From Haliotis asinina (Eukaryota > Mollusca > Gastropoda > Lepetellida > Haliotidae): 64,000 nucleotides of DNA. This document shows positions 50,001 through 59,082 of the stretch, piece after piece. The notes under the pieces are model-generated. The model had not been told where the DNA came from, searched no databases, and saw only the letters and a list, made by a program, of their open reading frames with translations. How positions within the stretch are numbered: position 1 is the stretch's first letter; each line of letters starts with the position of its first letter. Position numbers and translations under genes: made by a program. Location: contig NC_090291.1 of NCBI RefSeq assembly GCF_037392515.1, positions 28,754,001 through 28,818,000 of the forward strand, given 5' to 3'.

Positions 50001-53000
50001 TCAACCACGACCACGAATTGTTTGTAGACGCATCCCTCTTGGGATGGGGTGCTCATTTGAACGGCCAGACAACCTCAGGGCTGTGGTCAGACGCCGAAAA
50101 GGAGTGGCATATCAACAGCCTGGAGATGCAAGCAGTCATCCTAGCGGTTCGCCACTGGCTACCGGTCCTAACAGACTCCAGACTCCTGGTAGCGTCCGAC
50201 AATTCCACGGTCGTGTGGGTGATTCACAATCAGGGTACAACCAGGTCCAAACAACTTCTGGACCAGATGTTCCTGTTAGCGGATCTGGTAGACAGCAACG
50301 GCATCGTGATCGCGGCTCGTCACATTCCCGGCTGCAAAAACATTCTGGCAGACGCCCTGTCGCGCCCCGGCAAACCATCCCCGACGGAGTGGATGCTTCA
50401 TCCGGACGCATTTCGCCAGATTTGCTGGCAACTCGGGAGACCACTGGTAGATCTTTTTGCCACCAGTTTCAATCACCAGTTACCAACGTACGTATCTCCC
50501 GTGCCGGATCCACAGGCGTGGGCAGTCGACGCGATGTCTCTATCATGGGAAGGACTGGACGCATATGCGTTCCCTCCTCCAATTCTTCTCTCGGATGTAA
50601 TCGCCAAGATCAGACTGACGCAGAACCTCCGACTGCTTTTGGTCGCACCTTGGTGGTCAGCCAGATCGTGGTTTCCCGATCTTCGACAGCTCGCCAGCGG
50701 AGACCCTTACAAACTTCCAGAGTGGTTGCATCTGCTTCGACATCCACACAGTCGACAGCTGCATCCGGATCCACGGCGATTCCATCTTCACGCATGGGTC
50801 ATCTGCAGAGAGCATTAAAGGCTAAGGGCTACTCTGCGCACGTGGCGAACGTTATAGCTCGCGCGCATAGAGTTTCTACCCGTTTTTTATATGACGACAA
50901 ATGGCGCTCTTTTGAGAATTTTTGCGCACGAAGATCTCAAGATCCCATGGCAGCATCTCCTCAGTTTGTGGCACAGTTCCTTCTCTACCTACGGAACTCT
51001 AGACATCTCAAAGGCAGTACCTTAGGCACCTATTTGTCAGCTTTGAATTCTGTCCTTGCTATCAAGTCAGATTCACAGATCTCCAAGATACCGGAACTTA
51101 TTGCGCTTCTCAAAGCTTTCAAGCTGGAAGACCAGAAGACCAAGTTTCGTCCTCCAGCTTGGGATCTTAATGTTGTCCTTCAACATCTCAGAGGGCCGCC
51201 GTACGAGCCATTAGAAGAAGCCTCCTTTGAACATCTTTCCAAGAAGACGGTTTTCTTACTATCATTGGCAACAGCGGCTAGAGTCAGCGAGATCCATGCT
51301 CTTGACGTTACTCAGATCCGATTTGAACAGTCAAGACACGGACGTGCTCATTTGGGTTTGCTTTGGGATTTTGTGGCTAAGAACCAGCTTCCCGGGCAGC
51401 CTAACAGGTTATTCTCCATCCCTCCTTTGTCTACGATCTTGGGTCATCATGACTTGGAGGAGGAGCTGCTATGTCCAGTCAGGGCTCTCAGATGCTATAT
51501 TAAAAGGTCAGCCTCTAGGAGACGATCCCGCAAAAGGTTATTCATTCCCTTTGCCGTGTCCTGCAAAGGTGAAGTAAACAGAAATACTATTGCCCTCTGG
51601 CTCAGATCGACTATCCTGGCGGCCTATGACGACAAGCACCTGCCTCATCCGGTAGCAAGTAACCCGCACGAGATCAGGGCCTTGGCGTCTACGATGGCCC
51701 TCCATCGGAACTGCACAGTACCGCAGATCATGGAGGGCTGTTTCTGGAGGTCATCAACTGTCTTCGCATCCCACTACTTGAGGGACTTGGCAGTTGAAGA
51801 CGTGGAGGGATTACAGTCATTTGGTCCATTGGTGGTTGCTCAGCAACTTACCCGACCATCCGCCCATTAGGTAACTACACTTCTACTTACCTTTGGTCTT
51901 AAGATTAACCTCACGGTTTTTCTTTGGAGTTCTATTGGGTTGCTCTTTGTCCTGTTCCAGGTATTATCCTGAGACCGTTGACATTGGCTTTCCCGAGTTC
52001 TCCTGATGCATGTGCACTGTTTGCTGAGGGATGGTCCTCTGGAGTCCACACCACCATCCATCTGTCGAAGCCATATGCATAAGACCTATGGTAAGGTAAG
52101 TTAAAAATTTATTAAAATCTAAATATTTTAGATATTTAAATACTTACCTTACCATAGGGCGGTGACTCCCTCCCAACGCTGGATGCTCCTCCCCACTTTG
52201 GACTCTTCGGACCTTCCGGTTGACGGTAAAAGTGAATTTTGGATTCTGCGCTCTCGCGAGAGTGGAGAGATCACGTCACTTCCGTGACTACATTCGTAGA
52301 TTACATGAGGTAGCCATCGAGGGGATGGCGAATCAACGACTCTCTGATCTCGTTTAGCGAAGCTAGAGGTAATATGCATAAGACCTATGGTAAGGTAAGT
52401 ATTTAAATATCTAAAATATTTAGATTTTAATAATTTTACCACATATTAAATCACTTAAAACTAAATGCCTGAAAGCACTTGACTTGTTGAAAGTTGTTTC
52501 AAATTCAAAATGGGGAGGGGATCAAGCTACCCTTCTCCATCTCTATCGATCACTAGTTCGTTCTAAACTTGATTATGGCTCAATCGTTTACGGGGGAGCC
52601 TGCAAAAGCAATCTTAAACTTCTTGATCCTGTCCATCATCAAGGTCTGAGACTTTGTCTTGGATCTTTTAGAACTTCACCTATTGACAGTCTCTATGTTG
52701 AGGCTGATGAACCTTCTCTTGAGCAGCGCCGTATAAAGTTAGCTTTACAATACATTACTAAATTATACTCTAATCATTCTAACCCTGCATATAACTGTGT
52801 TTTCAATCCCCTTTATGAGGATTTATACAACAAAAAGTCTTCTCTTGTCCCGCCTCTGGGACATAGAATTACACCTTTTCTTTCTGCTGCTGGGATTGAG
52901 CTGGAAAACATAGCTCCCTCCCGTCTTCTTTCTTCTCCTCCCTGGCAGTTGGTCAGGCCTCAAGTAGACCTAACATTGACCACATTTAAAAAATCAGAGA

Positions 53001-56000
53001 CTAATGAATTACAATATAAGCAAAAATATAATCAATTAAAACATAAATATAGCAATTATAAATCCTTATTTACAGATGGGTCCAAGGATGGTGGCGCTGT
53101 GGCTTGTGCCACTGTCATTGGATCCAGAACAATATCTTCTCGATTACCAGTTAGTAGTTCTATTTTTACAGCTGAAGCTAACGCCATATTAACAGCTCTC
53201 AAATATATTCAAAGACACCCTAAACGTAAACAATATATAATCTATTCAGACTCTCTTTCTTGTCTCCAGGCGATTAAAAATTTATCATGTAAACATCCAC
53301 TTTTAATTGACATTATTGAATTGTATAATAATCTTGCTACTGGCCAATACGACATCGTCTTCTGTTGGTTACCCAGCCATGTAGGCATTTCAGGGAACAC
53401 AATGGCCGATCTTGCTGCCAAGGCAGCACTCAACAAATCTGTGACACCGCTTCTTATTCCCTACAGTGATTACAAAGCCACCATTAGATCTTATATCCAT
53501 GATCTGATGCAAAAGAAGTGGGACACCCAAGTGGGTATAAATAAATTACATGAGATAAAACCTTACATTGGTTATACCCACTTGGGTTGTCAATCCAGAT
53601 TTGAAGAGGTCATACTACGACGATGTCGTATTGGCCACACTAGATATACTCATGCATACCTGTTGAAAGGTGAGGATCCTCGATTTTGCATCCCTTGTGA
53701 TGAGAGAGTCACGGTCAAGCATATTCTGCTTGACTGTGTTGAATTCTCCATCACAAGGGATAAATATTTTACAGTTAAAACAATGAAGGATCTTATTACC
53801 AACGTTAATTCTCATTTTATTATAGATTTTTTAAAAGAAATTGATTTTTTGGGTGAATTTTGAATAGTATGTTTCTGTAAATAGATGTATTTTAATGACT
53901 GGTAGTTTGAATTAGTAACTTGAATTGTTGGTGGCTGTACCCTCAAAGGGGGTTGAAGTATTGTAAAATTATTGTCCTCCTGAGAGGGTACGTAAGTCCA
54001 CAAACATTCACAGTAAATTTAAGTCTGCCAGGTTTTTAATTGTAGTATTCATGTTGTTTTAATTTTGGCTAACCTTTCGTACAATCGCCAGCAGCTGAGG
54101 GGATGATGTAAATCCAACTAGGGTCCATGCAGGTAGCAAAGGTACTGTAAGTCCCCATGGTCCCTAGTGTGGTGATCTACCTTCAGTTGTTGGCGATCTA
54201 TAGTCTGTTTTTATTATGTATTGTCTAAATAGTGCTATTAGTTTTAACTTTCCATACTAGTTTTACTTAAAACTGTGATATGCTAGTTGTTTTACTGTCC
54301 TCCGTTGACAGATTTTTCCATATGCATATATTTAATTTAAATGTTCTCGTCACGATATGGCTGAGATATTGCCGATGTGACGTTAAACATTAACTCACTC
54401 ACTCACTCACGGAACACCAACTACTACACAAACGATAGAAATAGCAATCACTTTCCAAGGCATGGTTGGACCAGGTAGCTGACAAAGACAAAGACAACTG
54501 ACAGTGCTGACTTACATAACTTCTTTATCTATGGATTAGTAGCGAGTGCTTGGGTGAGTTTAAAGAGCTGCTACTATATTAACCGAATTATCTACCCTAA
54601 CTTACTGTACATAACTGCATAACAGAACTACACAAATGTTTACATTCTGCTTTACTGAAGTAGGTTTTGTTTTCAGTATGGTTCATAGCTGTGTTAATCC
54701 TAATCCCCAAATGCTCACCTGCTCTGGTGAAAGTAGTTCTTCATCTGGCAAACAAAGTGGATCAACACCTTCCACTGACTGTGACTGTAATCTTGTCAGG
54801 AGACTACAAATGCTGAACAAAGCAGAAATTGTAAGGCTTTTTTGAAAATGGAATGATGTGTATGAACATTAGGAAATCATCAGTAAAAGATGAGAAAGAA
54901 GAGAGTGATACACGTTGGTAAATGATGGGAACAGCAAAATGCTGAAAGCACCAGTATTTTGTAAGTTTCTGCCTGGGAATTTATAACTTAATGCATCTTT
55001 CCATCTTCAGGTTCTCAAAGGTCAGCTAGGAATGGTGGCACCTGACGTGGAGATAGATGATGGGAAAGGTAATATTGTCCCGGAATCCAGGATATCTGAC
55101 AACATGGAGATGAAGCTGCCATGTGTTTTATGTTGGAGAAGCTTAGTTTCATAACATAATGATGTTATTTAAGCAGAAAATATTTTTCAGATAAAAACAT
55201 GATGAAAAATGAATATTTGTGAAGAATTATTTGTCCCAAATAACACTTATGTTTTGTTTGTCCTCCATCATACCAGGTTCCATTGTGATCTCCAGTGAAG
55301 AGGGTGAAACAGAAGGTTGGTGTGTTCACAAGTGTCTTGCCTGCCAGCATGATAGCTAGCATAAATCCTCCTAAACTTTCTTATGTACCTCCAACAACTG
55401 TTTCTGATGTATGGAAGCATAGCACAGATCCCAGTAATCTCAGCTGTCTTTAATTAAGGACAAGGATTCATTTCTGAATATAATATTGTACCTAGTGAAA
55501 CCTTACATTGGTAGCGTGTTATCTGCTTGCAAATCCAGTATGATTGTATGACGTGTTTAATACATGCTTGTGTATTTGAGAAAATACTTCATTGAAATGA
55601 TTTGCCTGGTCCTGTTTACAGAAAACAATGACAAAATGCTGGCCCACTTCAATATTACCAGCGGAACCAGGTTAAAATGTGAAGACTTTCTTCAGAACTA
55701 CACCCTCATCGTCACAATTGACCATGTGTGAGTGATAATTTGCATGTAATAGTCCATAATATATTGCTAATGATGAGTGTGGTCTGGTCAGGGCACCATG
55801 TCTGCAGCATGAGCATACTCCAGACTCTCCATGAGATAGGTGTTGGTATAAGTGTAATGGCGTGAGGTGTGGTCTGGTCAGGGCACCATGTCTGCAGCAT
55901 GAGCATACTCCAGACTCTCCATGAGATAGGTGTTGGTATAAGTGTAATGGCGTGAGGTGTGATCTGGTCAGGGCACCATGTCTGCAGCATGAACATACTC

Positions 56001-57441
56001 CAGACTCTCCATGAGATAGGTGTTGGTATAAGTGTAATGGCGTCAGGTGTGGTCTGGTCAGGGCACCATGTCTGCAGCATGAGCATACTCCAGACTCTCC
56101 ATGAGATAGGTGTTGGTATAAGTGTAATGGCGTGAGGTGTGGTCTGGTCAGGGCACCATGTCTGCAGCATGAACATACTCCAGACTCTCCATGAGATAGG
56201 TGTTGGTATAAGTGTAATGGCGTGAGGTGTGGTCTGGTCAGGGCACCATGTCTGCAGCATGAACATACTCCAGACTCTCCATGAGATAGGTGTTGGTATA
56301 AGTGTAATGGCGTGAGGTGTGGTCTGGTCAGGGCACCATGTCTGCAGCATGAACATACTCCAGACTCTCCATGAGATAGGTGTTGGTATAAGTGTAATGG
56401 CGTGAGGTGTGATCTGGTCAGGGCACCATGTCTGCAGCATGAACATACTCCAGACTCTCCATGAGATAGGTGTTGGTATAAGTGTAATGGCATGAGGTGT
56501 GGTCTGGTCAGGGCACCATGTCTGCAGCATGAACATACTCCAGACTCTCCATGAGATAGGTGTTGGTATAAGTGTAATGGCGTGAGGTGTAGGTCTAAGG
56601 GTCTTGAATGTTGATTCTTTTCATCTGGAACAATTTTTCGTACTGATTTTATCTTGATTCTGTCTAACTTATGTCAATGGCAACTTAGCTGATGTATGTT
56701 ACCTTGGTTACACCAGTGACAAATTGGACGAGGAAAAAGAGTTTGAGCTTGTTGGGGACCTAGAGGAAGTGAAGGCCTCGGCCACAGAAGAAACCCAGAC
56801 AGAGGCGAGCAGTGCAGGTGGTGACAACGGCAAGCAAGAAGGTAACATTCCAACATTTTGGGACAACAGAGTCTCGTATTGTTTGTCTGCAGTCAGGATT
56901 GTGTCAGCTCTTTCACAACAGTCTGTAAATAATGAACTTATGCCAGATAAAGAACTGACTAAAAGCACAAGCAGTGATTAATGCCATCAGGGACTGACGA
57001 CATCTAAATCTCCTGACACATGGGAACAGGTGTCAAATCTTAAGTACAGAAATAATGAAATTGCGTACAATAAATCACACTGGTATATACAGAGATCCTC
57101 TCTACTGTCATCAGTACTGAGTTACTCTTTTTTTTTCTGCTGATTAGGTGTTAGGTTTGTGTTTTTTTTCTCCAGAAAGCCAACACAGTGATCACTGTGA
57201 CAGTAAATGCAAATCTTTTTGTTGTCTTTTAAGAAATTTGAATTATGTGTGACTGTTATTTCCAGATTCTGTCGATGAACTGATGATTGTGGATGAAGCA
57301 GAAATCGACAACACACCAACTAAACAGAAACGAAAGCGAAAAGCTGACGAACTTGGGGAAGCAGAGTCAAATGTTGCTAAAAAACTCAAACCTGATTCAG
57401 CAGCAGCAACAGCAGATGATGATGAGCTTGTTATTTTGTGA
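29052..57441 (+). CDS. UBA2: UBA2 (SAE2), SUMO-activating enzyme subunit 2 (18 coding exons, 625 aa)
   Basis: Coding exons: 29052-29195, 31482-31565, 33122-33192, 33509-33573, 34216-34316, 35316-35437, 36499-36566, 37110-37219, 37531-37639, 38166-38302, 39172-39265, 39843-39955, 40466-40621, 55011-55068, 55277-55315, 55622-55727, 56717-56841, 57266-57441. All are GT-AG and phases agree (1878 nt); human UBA2 is 640 aa. With SAE1 it adenylates SUMO, carries it as a thioester and passes it to UBC9, mainly in the nucleus. Visible: nucleotide-binding GAGGIG (26-31), [16 protein letters not shown] (exon 2), NALDNR, zinc pairs CYEC (160/163) and CYVC (432/435), catalytic Cys175 in [25 protein letters not shown] (exon 12), the ubiquitin-like fold (exons 14-16), a basic NLS-like KQKRKRK (587-593) and a C-terminal DELVIL that resembles a SUMO-interacting motif. 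Nothing essential is missing. Intron 13 is swollen by nested transposons. Confidence 0.96.
29880..30900 (+). pseudogene. Tc1/mariner transposase relic in UBA2 intron 1
   Basis: A frame starting at 29911 gives a Tc1-type helix-turn-helix ([20 protein letters not shown], then [18 protein letters not shown]). Further on come [11 protein letters not shown], a FSDESRY block, [19 protein letters not shown] and a [17 protein letters not shown]-like end, spread over several frames with stops. The order matches a complete Tc1 transposase, but it is clearly dead. Terminal repeats were not identified. Confidence 0.75.
31780..32265 (+). repeat. Diverged tandem repeat, about three copies
   Basis: Three blocks share the order: lone AGCAxAACTCxxAAACC-type word, ATATCTTT, a TTGGxAGATAT word, AAGTGGTGCCTTT, CCATGGAAAC and GACTT. 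Unit length is roughly 150-180 bases. It lies in UBA2 intron 2 and is non-coding. Confidence 0.55.
33640..33792 (+). repeat. SINE family A copy in UBA2 intron 4
   Basis: AGGGCAGTGGAATAACCTTG head, GTACAATGTTTGAAGCCCAT, GTGTCCCCAGGGTGATATTG and CTGCAATATTGCTAAAATTGG tail, in the sense orientation of the gene. Confidence 0.75.
34035..34195 (+). repeat. SINE family A copy just before UBA2 exon 5
   Basis: Head GCTAGTGGTTAAAGC, box B CCAGGTTTGATTCC, GTGTGAAGCCCATTTCTGAT, GTGACATTGCTGTCATATTC and a worn ATTACTC end. About 20 bases separate it from the exon 5 acceptor. Confidence 0.8.
34335..34440 (+). repeat. SINE family A fragment just after UBA2 exon 5
   Basis: GTTCAGTAGGCAAGTGGTTAG, AGACCCAGATTTGTTGCTGG and GTGCAATGTGTGAAACTGATT follow the family order; decayed. 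UBA2 exon 5 is thus bracketed by two copies. Confidence 0.5.
38395..38815 (+). repeat. SINE family B nested in another family B copy
   Basis: The outer copy is 38395-38481 plus 38696-38815. The inner, nearly full-length copy is about 38482-38699, starting CCCGTGAAAGTCCTTGGG and ending AACTCACTCACTCGCTCGC. A duplicated stretch of about 14 bases flanks the inner copy (ATTGTGTAGATCGA and ATTTTGTAGATTGA). It lies in UBA2 intron 10. Confidence 0.75.
39400..39625 (-). repeat. SINE family B copy in UBA2 intron 11
   Basis: Read on the - strand: CTTCAGTGATCCATGCTTG, GAGGTGACTAACAGGATTAAG, GATGCTCATGTTGTTGATCA, CTGGATTTTCTAGTCC and a GCTGAGTGTGGCATTAAAC tail. Confidence 0.75.
40100..40412. repeat. Inverted pair of SINE family B pieces in UBA2 intron 12
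   Basis: A + strand tail half (about 40130-40195: ATTGGATTGTCTGGTTGAGA, ATTTACAGACTGCC) is followed by a - strand copy (about 40190-40412: CACTCAGTAATATTCCAGCT, ATCCAGTGATCACCATCATG, CTGATCCCGTTGG). The two could pair in the pre-mRNA. The pair ends about 50 bases before the exon 13 acceptor. Confidence 0.7.
41213..41463. repeat. Minisatellite, 63-bp unit, about four copies
   Basis: GGTTACTGGAACTATTGTG recurs at intervals of exactly 63 bases (for example at 41259, 41322, 41385, 41448). The middle copies are nearly identical. It lies in UBA2 intron 13, outside the nested transposons. Confidence 0.9.
42135..42144 (+). repeat. Target-site duplication, left copy (LINE)
   Basis: CGGAACACCA, repeated exactly at 54410-54419 on the other side of the LINE. 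Confidence 0.85.
42145..42711 (+). promoter_or_regulatory. LINE 5' untranslated/promoter region
   Basis: It starts GGCACCCGTGGCGAGCC right after the target duplication. The first 290 bases are much richer in GC than the host intron, the rest is AT-rich. No TATA box; internal promoters are usual for LINEs. Confidence 0.6.
42712..44059 (+). pseudogene. LINE ORF1 (gag-like, CCHC), frame-broken
   Basis: The first ATG is at 42712. The first frame ends in a stop at 43087-43089 and the protein resumes in the next frame (from about 43090), so one frameshift near 43085 splits it. The second part carries three zinc knuckles: [28 protein letters not shown] and [15 protein letters not shown], followed by a Ser/Lys-rich tail. 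ORF1 of this group binds LINE RNA as a ribonucleoprotein. Confidence 0.8.
46274..46449 (+). repeat. DIRS left inverted terminal repeat
   Basis: It begins ACTTACCTTACCATAGGTC and matches the reverse complement of 52225-52400 over 176 bases with one difference. Confidence 0.92.
46896..48845 (+). mobile_element. DIRS gag-like frame
   Basis: A 649-codon frame with a Cys-rich N-terminal patch (about residues 14-55), a proline-alanine repeat region and a long Arg-Ser-rich stretch reminiscent of SR proteins. Its place before the polymerase frame fits the DIRS gag-like protein; the sequence shows no classical capsid that I recognise. Confidence 0.7.
48878..50818 (+). mobile_element. DIRS reverse transcriptase/RNase H frame
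   Basis: A 646-codon frame with the RT order [30 protein letters not shown], then RNase H ([35 protein letters not shown]). A C-terminal block ([19 protein letters not shown]) resembles the methyltransferase-like region common in DIRS elements. Confidence 0.85.
50800..51870 (+). mobile_element. DIRS tyrosine recombinase region
   Basis: The frame is open from 48994, but recognisable recombinase sequence starts at about 50800. It shows an N-terminal core-binding region ([14 protein letters not shown]) and the catalytic pattern of tyrosine recombinases ([22 protein letters not shown], then SHYL). The recombinase integrates the circular DNA copy. Confidence 0.88.
52073..52158. repeat. DIRS internal complementary region
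   Basis: The first part is complementary to the outermost bases of the left end (46270-46300) and the second, from about 52104, to the outermost bases of the right end (about 52385-52433). The order is that of the joined circle, the hallmark of DIRS1-type elements. Confidence 0.85.
52225..52400 (-). repeat. DIRS right inverted terminal repeat
   Basis: Inverted copy of 46274-46449. About 33 further bases of AT-rich right end follow before the LINE resumes. Confidence 0.92.
53864..54409 (+). other. LINE 3' UTR with SINE-like tail
   Basis: The last 65 bases contain GATATGGCTGAGATATTGCC, then GATGTGACGTTAAACATT and (ACTC)n. This closely resembles the 3' tails of SINE families A and B seen across the window. 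Confidence 0.7.
54410..54419 (+). repeat. Target-site duplication, right copy (LINE)
   Basis: CGGAACACCA, identical to 42135-42144, directly after the (ACTC)n tail. Confidence 0.85.
55775..56592. repeat. Minisatellite, 90-bp unit, about nine copies
   Basis: TCTGCAGCATGARCATACTC recurs every 90 bases from 55801 to 56521, with only a few single-base differences between copies. It fills most of UBA2 intron 16 (55728-56716). Because 90 is a multiple of three, two - strand frames stay open over 270 codons; their exact 30-residue periodicity marks them as by-products. Confidence 0.92.
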
Positions 57442-59082
57442 AAGGCTTCATTGTATCACCAACTAGTTCAGTCTGGACAACTGTTTCTCAGTGACATTCA
57501 TCCAGGTATCATGAACTATGGACTGAGTGTAAATCAGTGGCATTCTTCAACATCATCTTGCTGAACAACTCAATCAAAACAGGGTCAGGATGATATTCTT
57601 GTATTTGTTTTCCATGTAAGACACTGACATGTGGACAAAGTTTGTTTACAAGCTGTTGAGGATTGATTAGGACCATGCTACATTGTGCAAATTCTGGAGC
57701 AGTATAGGTCCTCCATTTTCAAAGCATGTGCTTATCAGAGGACCTTGTGACAAATTACAGGGCATCCTGTGAACCGGCTTTGTGGGTCATCATGACCTGG
57801 TCAATTGGGTCATTATGTAGCAGAGTGGGTTTCTTGACCTGGCTGAAAAGGTGATCTTGACCTGATTAAATGTCATTTTGACCCTGCTGAGCGAGATACT
57901 GTAACCTTGTCAGGTGTCACAATGCATCAAGGTCACATGACCTGGTGAGGATACCTGGAATTGATGGTGTATTTGCCCATTTCAGAAGTTCACACTATTG
58001 ACACCTGGTTTGCATGGTTCCTGTTTGACTTGTGCATCATATGGATACGCCCTTTTCCTCCTGATACCCAGGTCTCATTCCATGAAATAGTGGTTGTTCT
58101 GGCACCCTGTGAGGCCAAGGCACCACCTCCTCTTTTTGGCTTTGATTAGTTTGAATCTCATGTTGTTTCAGCTCATCTCTTTGTTATGTACTTTTGTTAA
58201 TGTTTCATCATTTGTTCTCTTGTAAAATCACAAGAATCCACACATTTTGTTGTATGTTGCTGGTTTACCATTTAGTTTTACACAGCAATATCTATCTTAT
58301 CATGCCTGCAGGAACCATAAAAATTCTACTGTGTGGGGGCACCAGTGTGTCGCTCGTTCTTGACAACACAATATTCTTTATGCAGAACTACATTGAGACA
58401 TGTGGGAATCCTGTAATGATAGGTTCAAAGCAGATTGTCCACACATTGGTGGTCCGACACTCCTTGTGCACATAATATATTTTGTAATCATCGCCATATG
58501 TTAAATTTGGTCTGCTTACATAAAGTGATATCACTGAAAGCATTTGCTTTGTGCATTGGAAGAATTATTTTATGAATGGAGGGATGTTGAAGATGGCAGT
58601 TGTATCTGCTGGTGCATGTTACGTTTTGAACTCATAGGGTAAGTTGTGAACAGCGGGATGAGAGCGAATACATACTCCATTGTCAATTTAGTTTAGACAC
58701 TTCTGTGTGCTCTTATAATAAAGTCACACATGGGTACAAGGCATGAAGCCCATTTCAGATGTGTGAACTTGCTGGAATGTTGCTTAAAGTTGCATAAAAC
58801 CACACTCACTCTTATATGAGGGGAGGTAATTCAAGCATATTGAAATGGGGTTCCATCAGTGCATACAGGATACATGTATGTGTGTAATGATTTCTCAAGT
58901 CTGTTTATCCTGAATCTGTAGCATGGCATACAATTCCCCTTACTTTGCTAGATCCATCAGTCTGTCATTCCTGAAATCCTCGGCTCAGAATCCACTTCAA
59001 AGGATGTTGAAATTTCCTCATTTCCATCACATCATTGTCACTTTTGTACAAAAAGAAAAATGACAATAAAATGCTGAATAAA
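57442..59082 (+). other. UBA2 3' untranslated region (probable)
   Basis: No coding signal follows the stop. Paired AATAAA signals at 59065-59070 and 59077-59082, followed by GT-rich sequence, are the best poly(A) candidates; an earlier AATAAA lies near 58719. A family A SINE tail in sense orientation lies at about 58735-58812. Confidence 0.45.
58735..58812 (+). repeat. SINE family A 3' half
   Basis: GGGTACAAGGCATGAAGCCC, then CTTGCTGGAATGTTGCTTAAA and ATAAAACCACACTCACTC. Confidence 0.7.

Larger units (their letters stand above)
46269..52433 (+). mobile_element. DIRS1-like tyrosine-recombinase retrotransposon, looks whole
   Basis: It is about 6.2 kb, inserted in the RT/RNase H linker of the LINE's ORF2 at a short T-run, without a target duplication, as known for DIRS. 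Parts in order: inverted terminal repeat, gag-like frame, RT/RNase H frame, overlapping tyrosine-recombinase frame, internal complementary region, inverted terminal repeat. All three frames are long and open and the terminal repeats differ at one base in 176, so it looks whole and is young, certainly younger than the LINE. The coding body is GC-richer than the host introns. Confidence 0.9.
44022..53863 (+). pseudogene. LINE ORF2: endonuclease, reverse transcriptase, RNase H, split by an insertion
   Basis: The two parts are 44022-46268 and 52435-53863, together about 1,225 codons. The frame is open back over the ORF1 end, where [10 protein letters not shown] is the usual N-terminus of the APE endonuclease. 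Endonuclease: [22 protein letters not shown]. The family usually has GDFNGHNPLW, so the changed Asn may have killed the nuclease. [34 protein letters not shown] and FVDD in place of the usual (Y/F)ADD. RNase H after the insertion: [36 protein letters not shown]. Apart from the insertion no stop interrupts it, so the LINE is probably not very old. Confidence 0.85.
42145..54409 (+). mobile_element. Full-length I-group (Nimb-like) LINE, interrupted by a DIRS element
   Basis: A perfect 10-bp duplication (CGGAACACCA) defines both ends. Without the inserted DIRS it is about 6.1 kb. Order: GC-rich 5' UTR (42145-42711), ORF1 (to 44059), ORF2 (44022-46268 and 52435-53863) and 3' UTR ending in (ACTC)n. 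ORF2 joins an APE-type endonuclease, reverse transcriptase and RNase H, the layout of the I group; the three CCHC knuckles in ORF1 fit that too. Assignment to Nimb rather than another I-group clade is a guess. Sense to UBA2, in intron 13. Confidence 0.88.

Noticed and set aside
55672-56536. Two overlapping - strand frames of over 270 codons
   Set aside because: Exact 30-residue periodicity: they are by-products of the 90-bp minisatellite.
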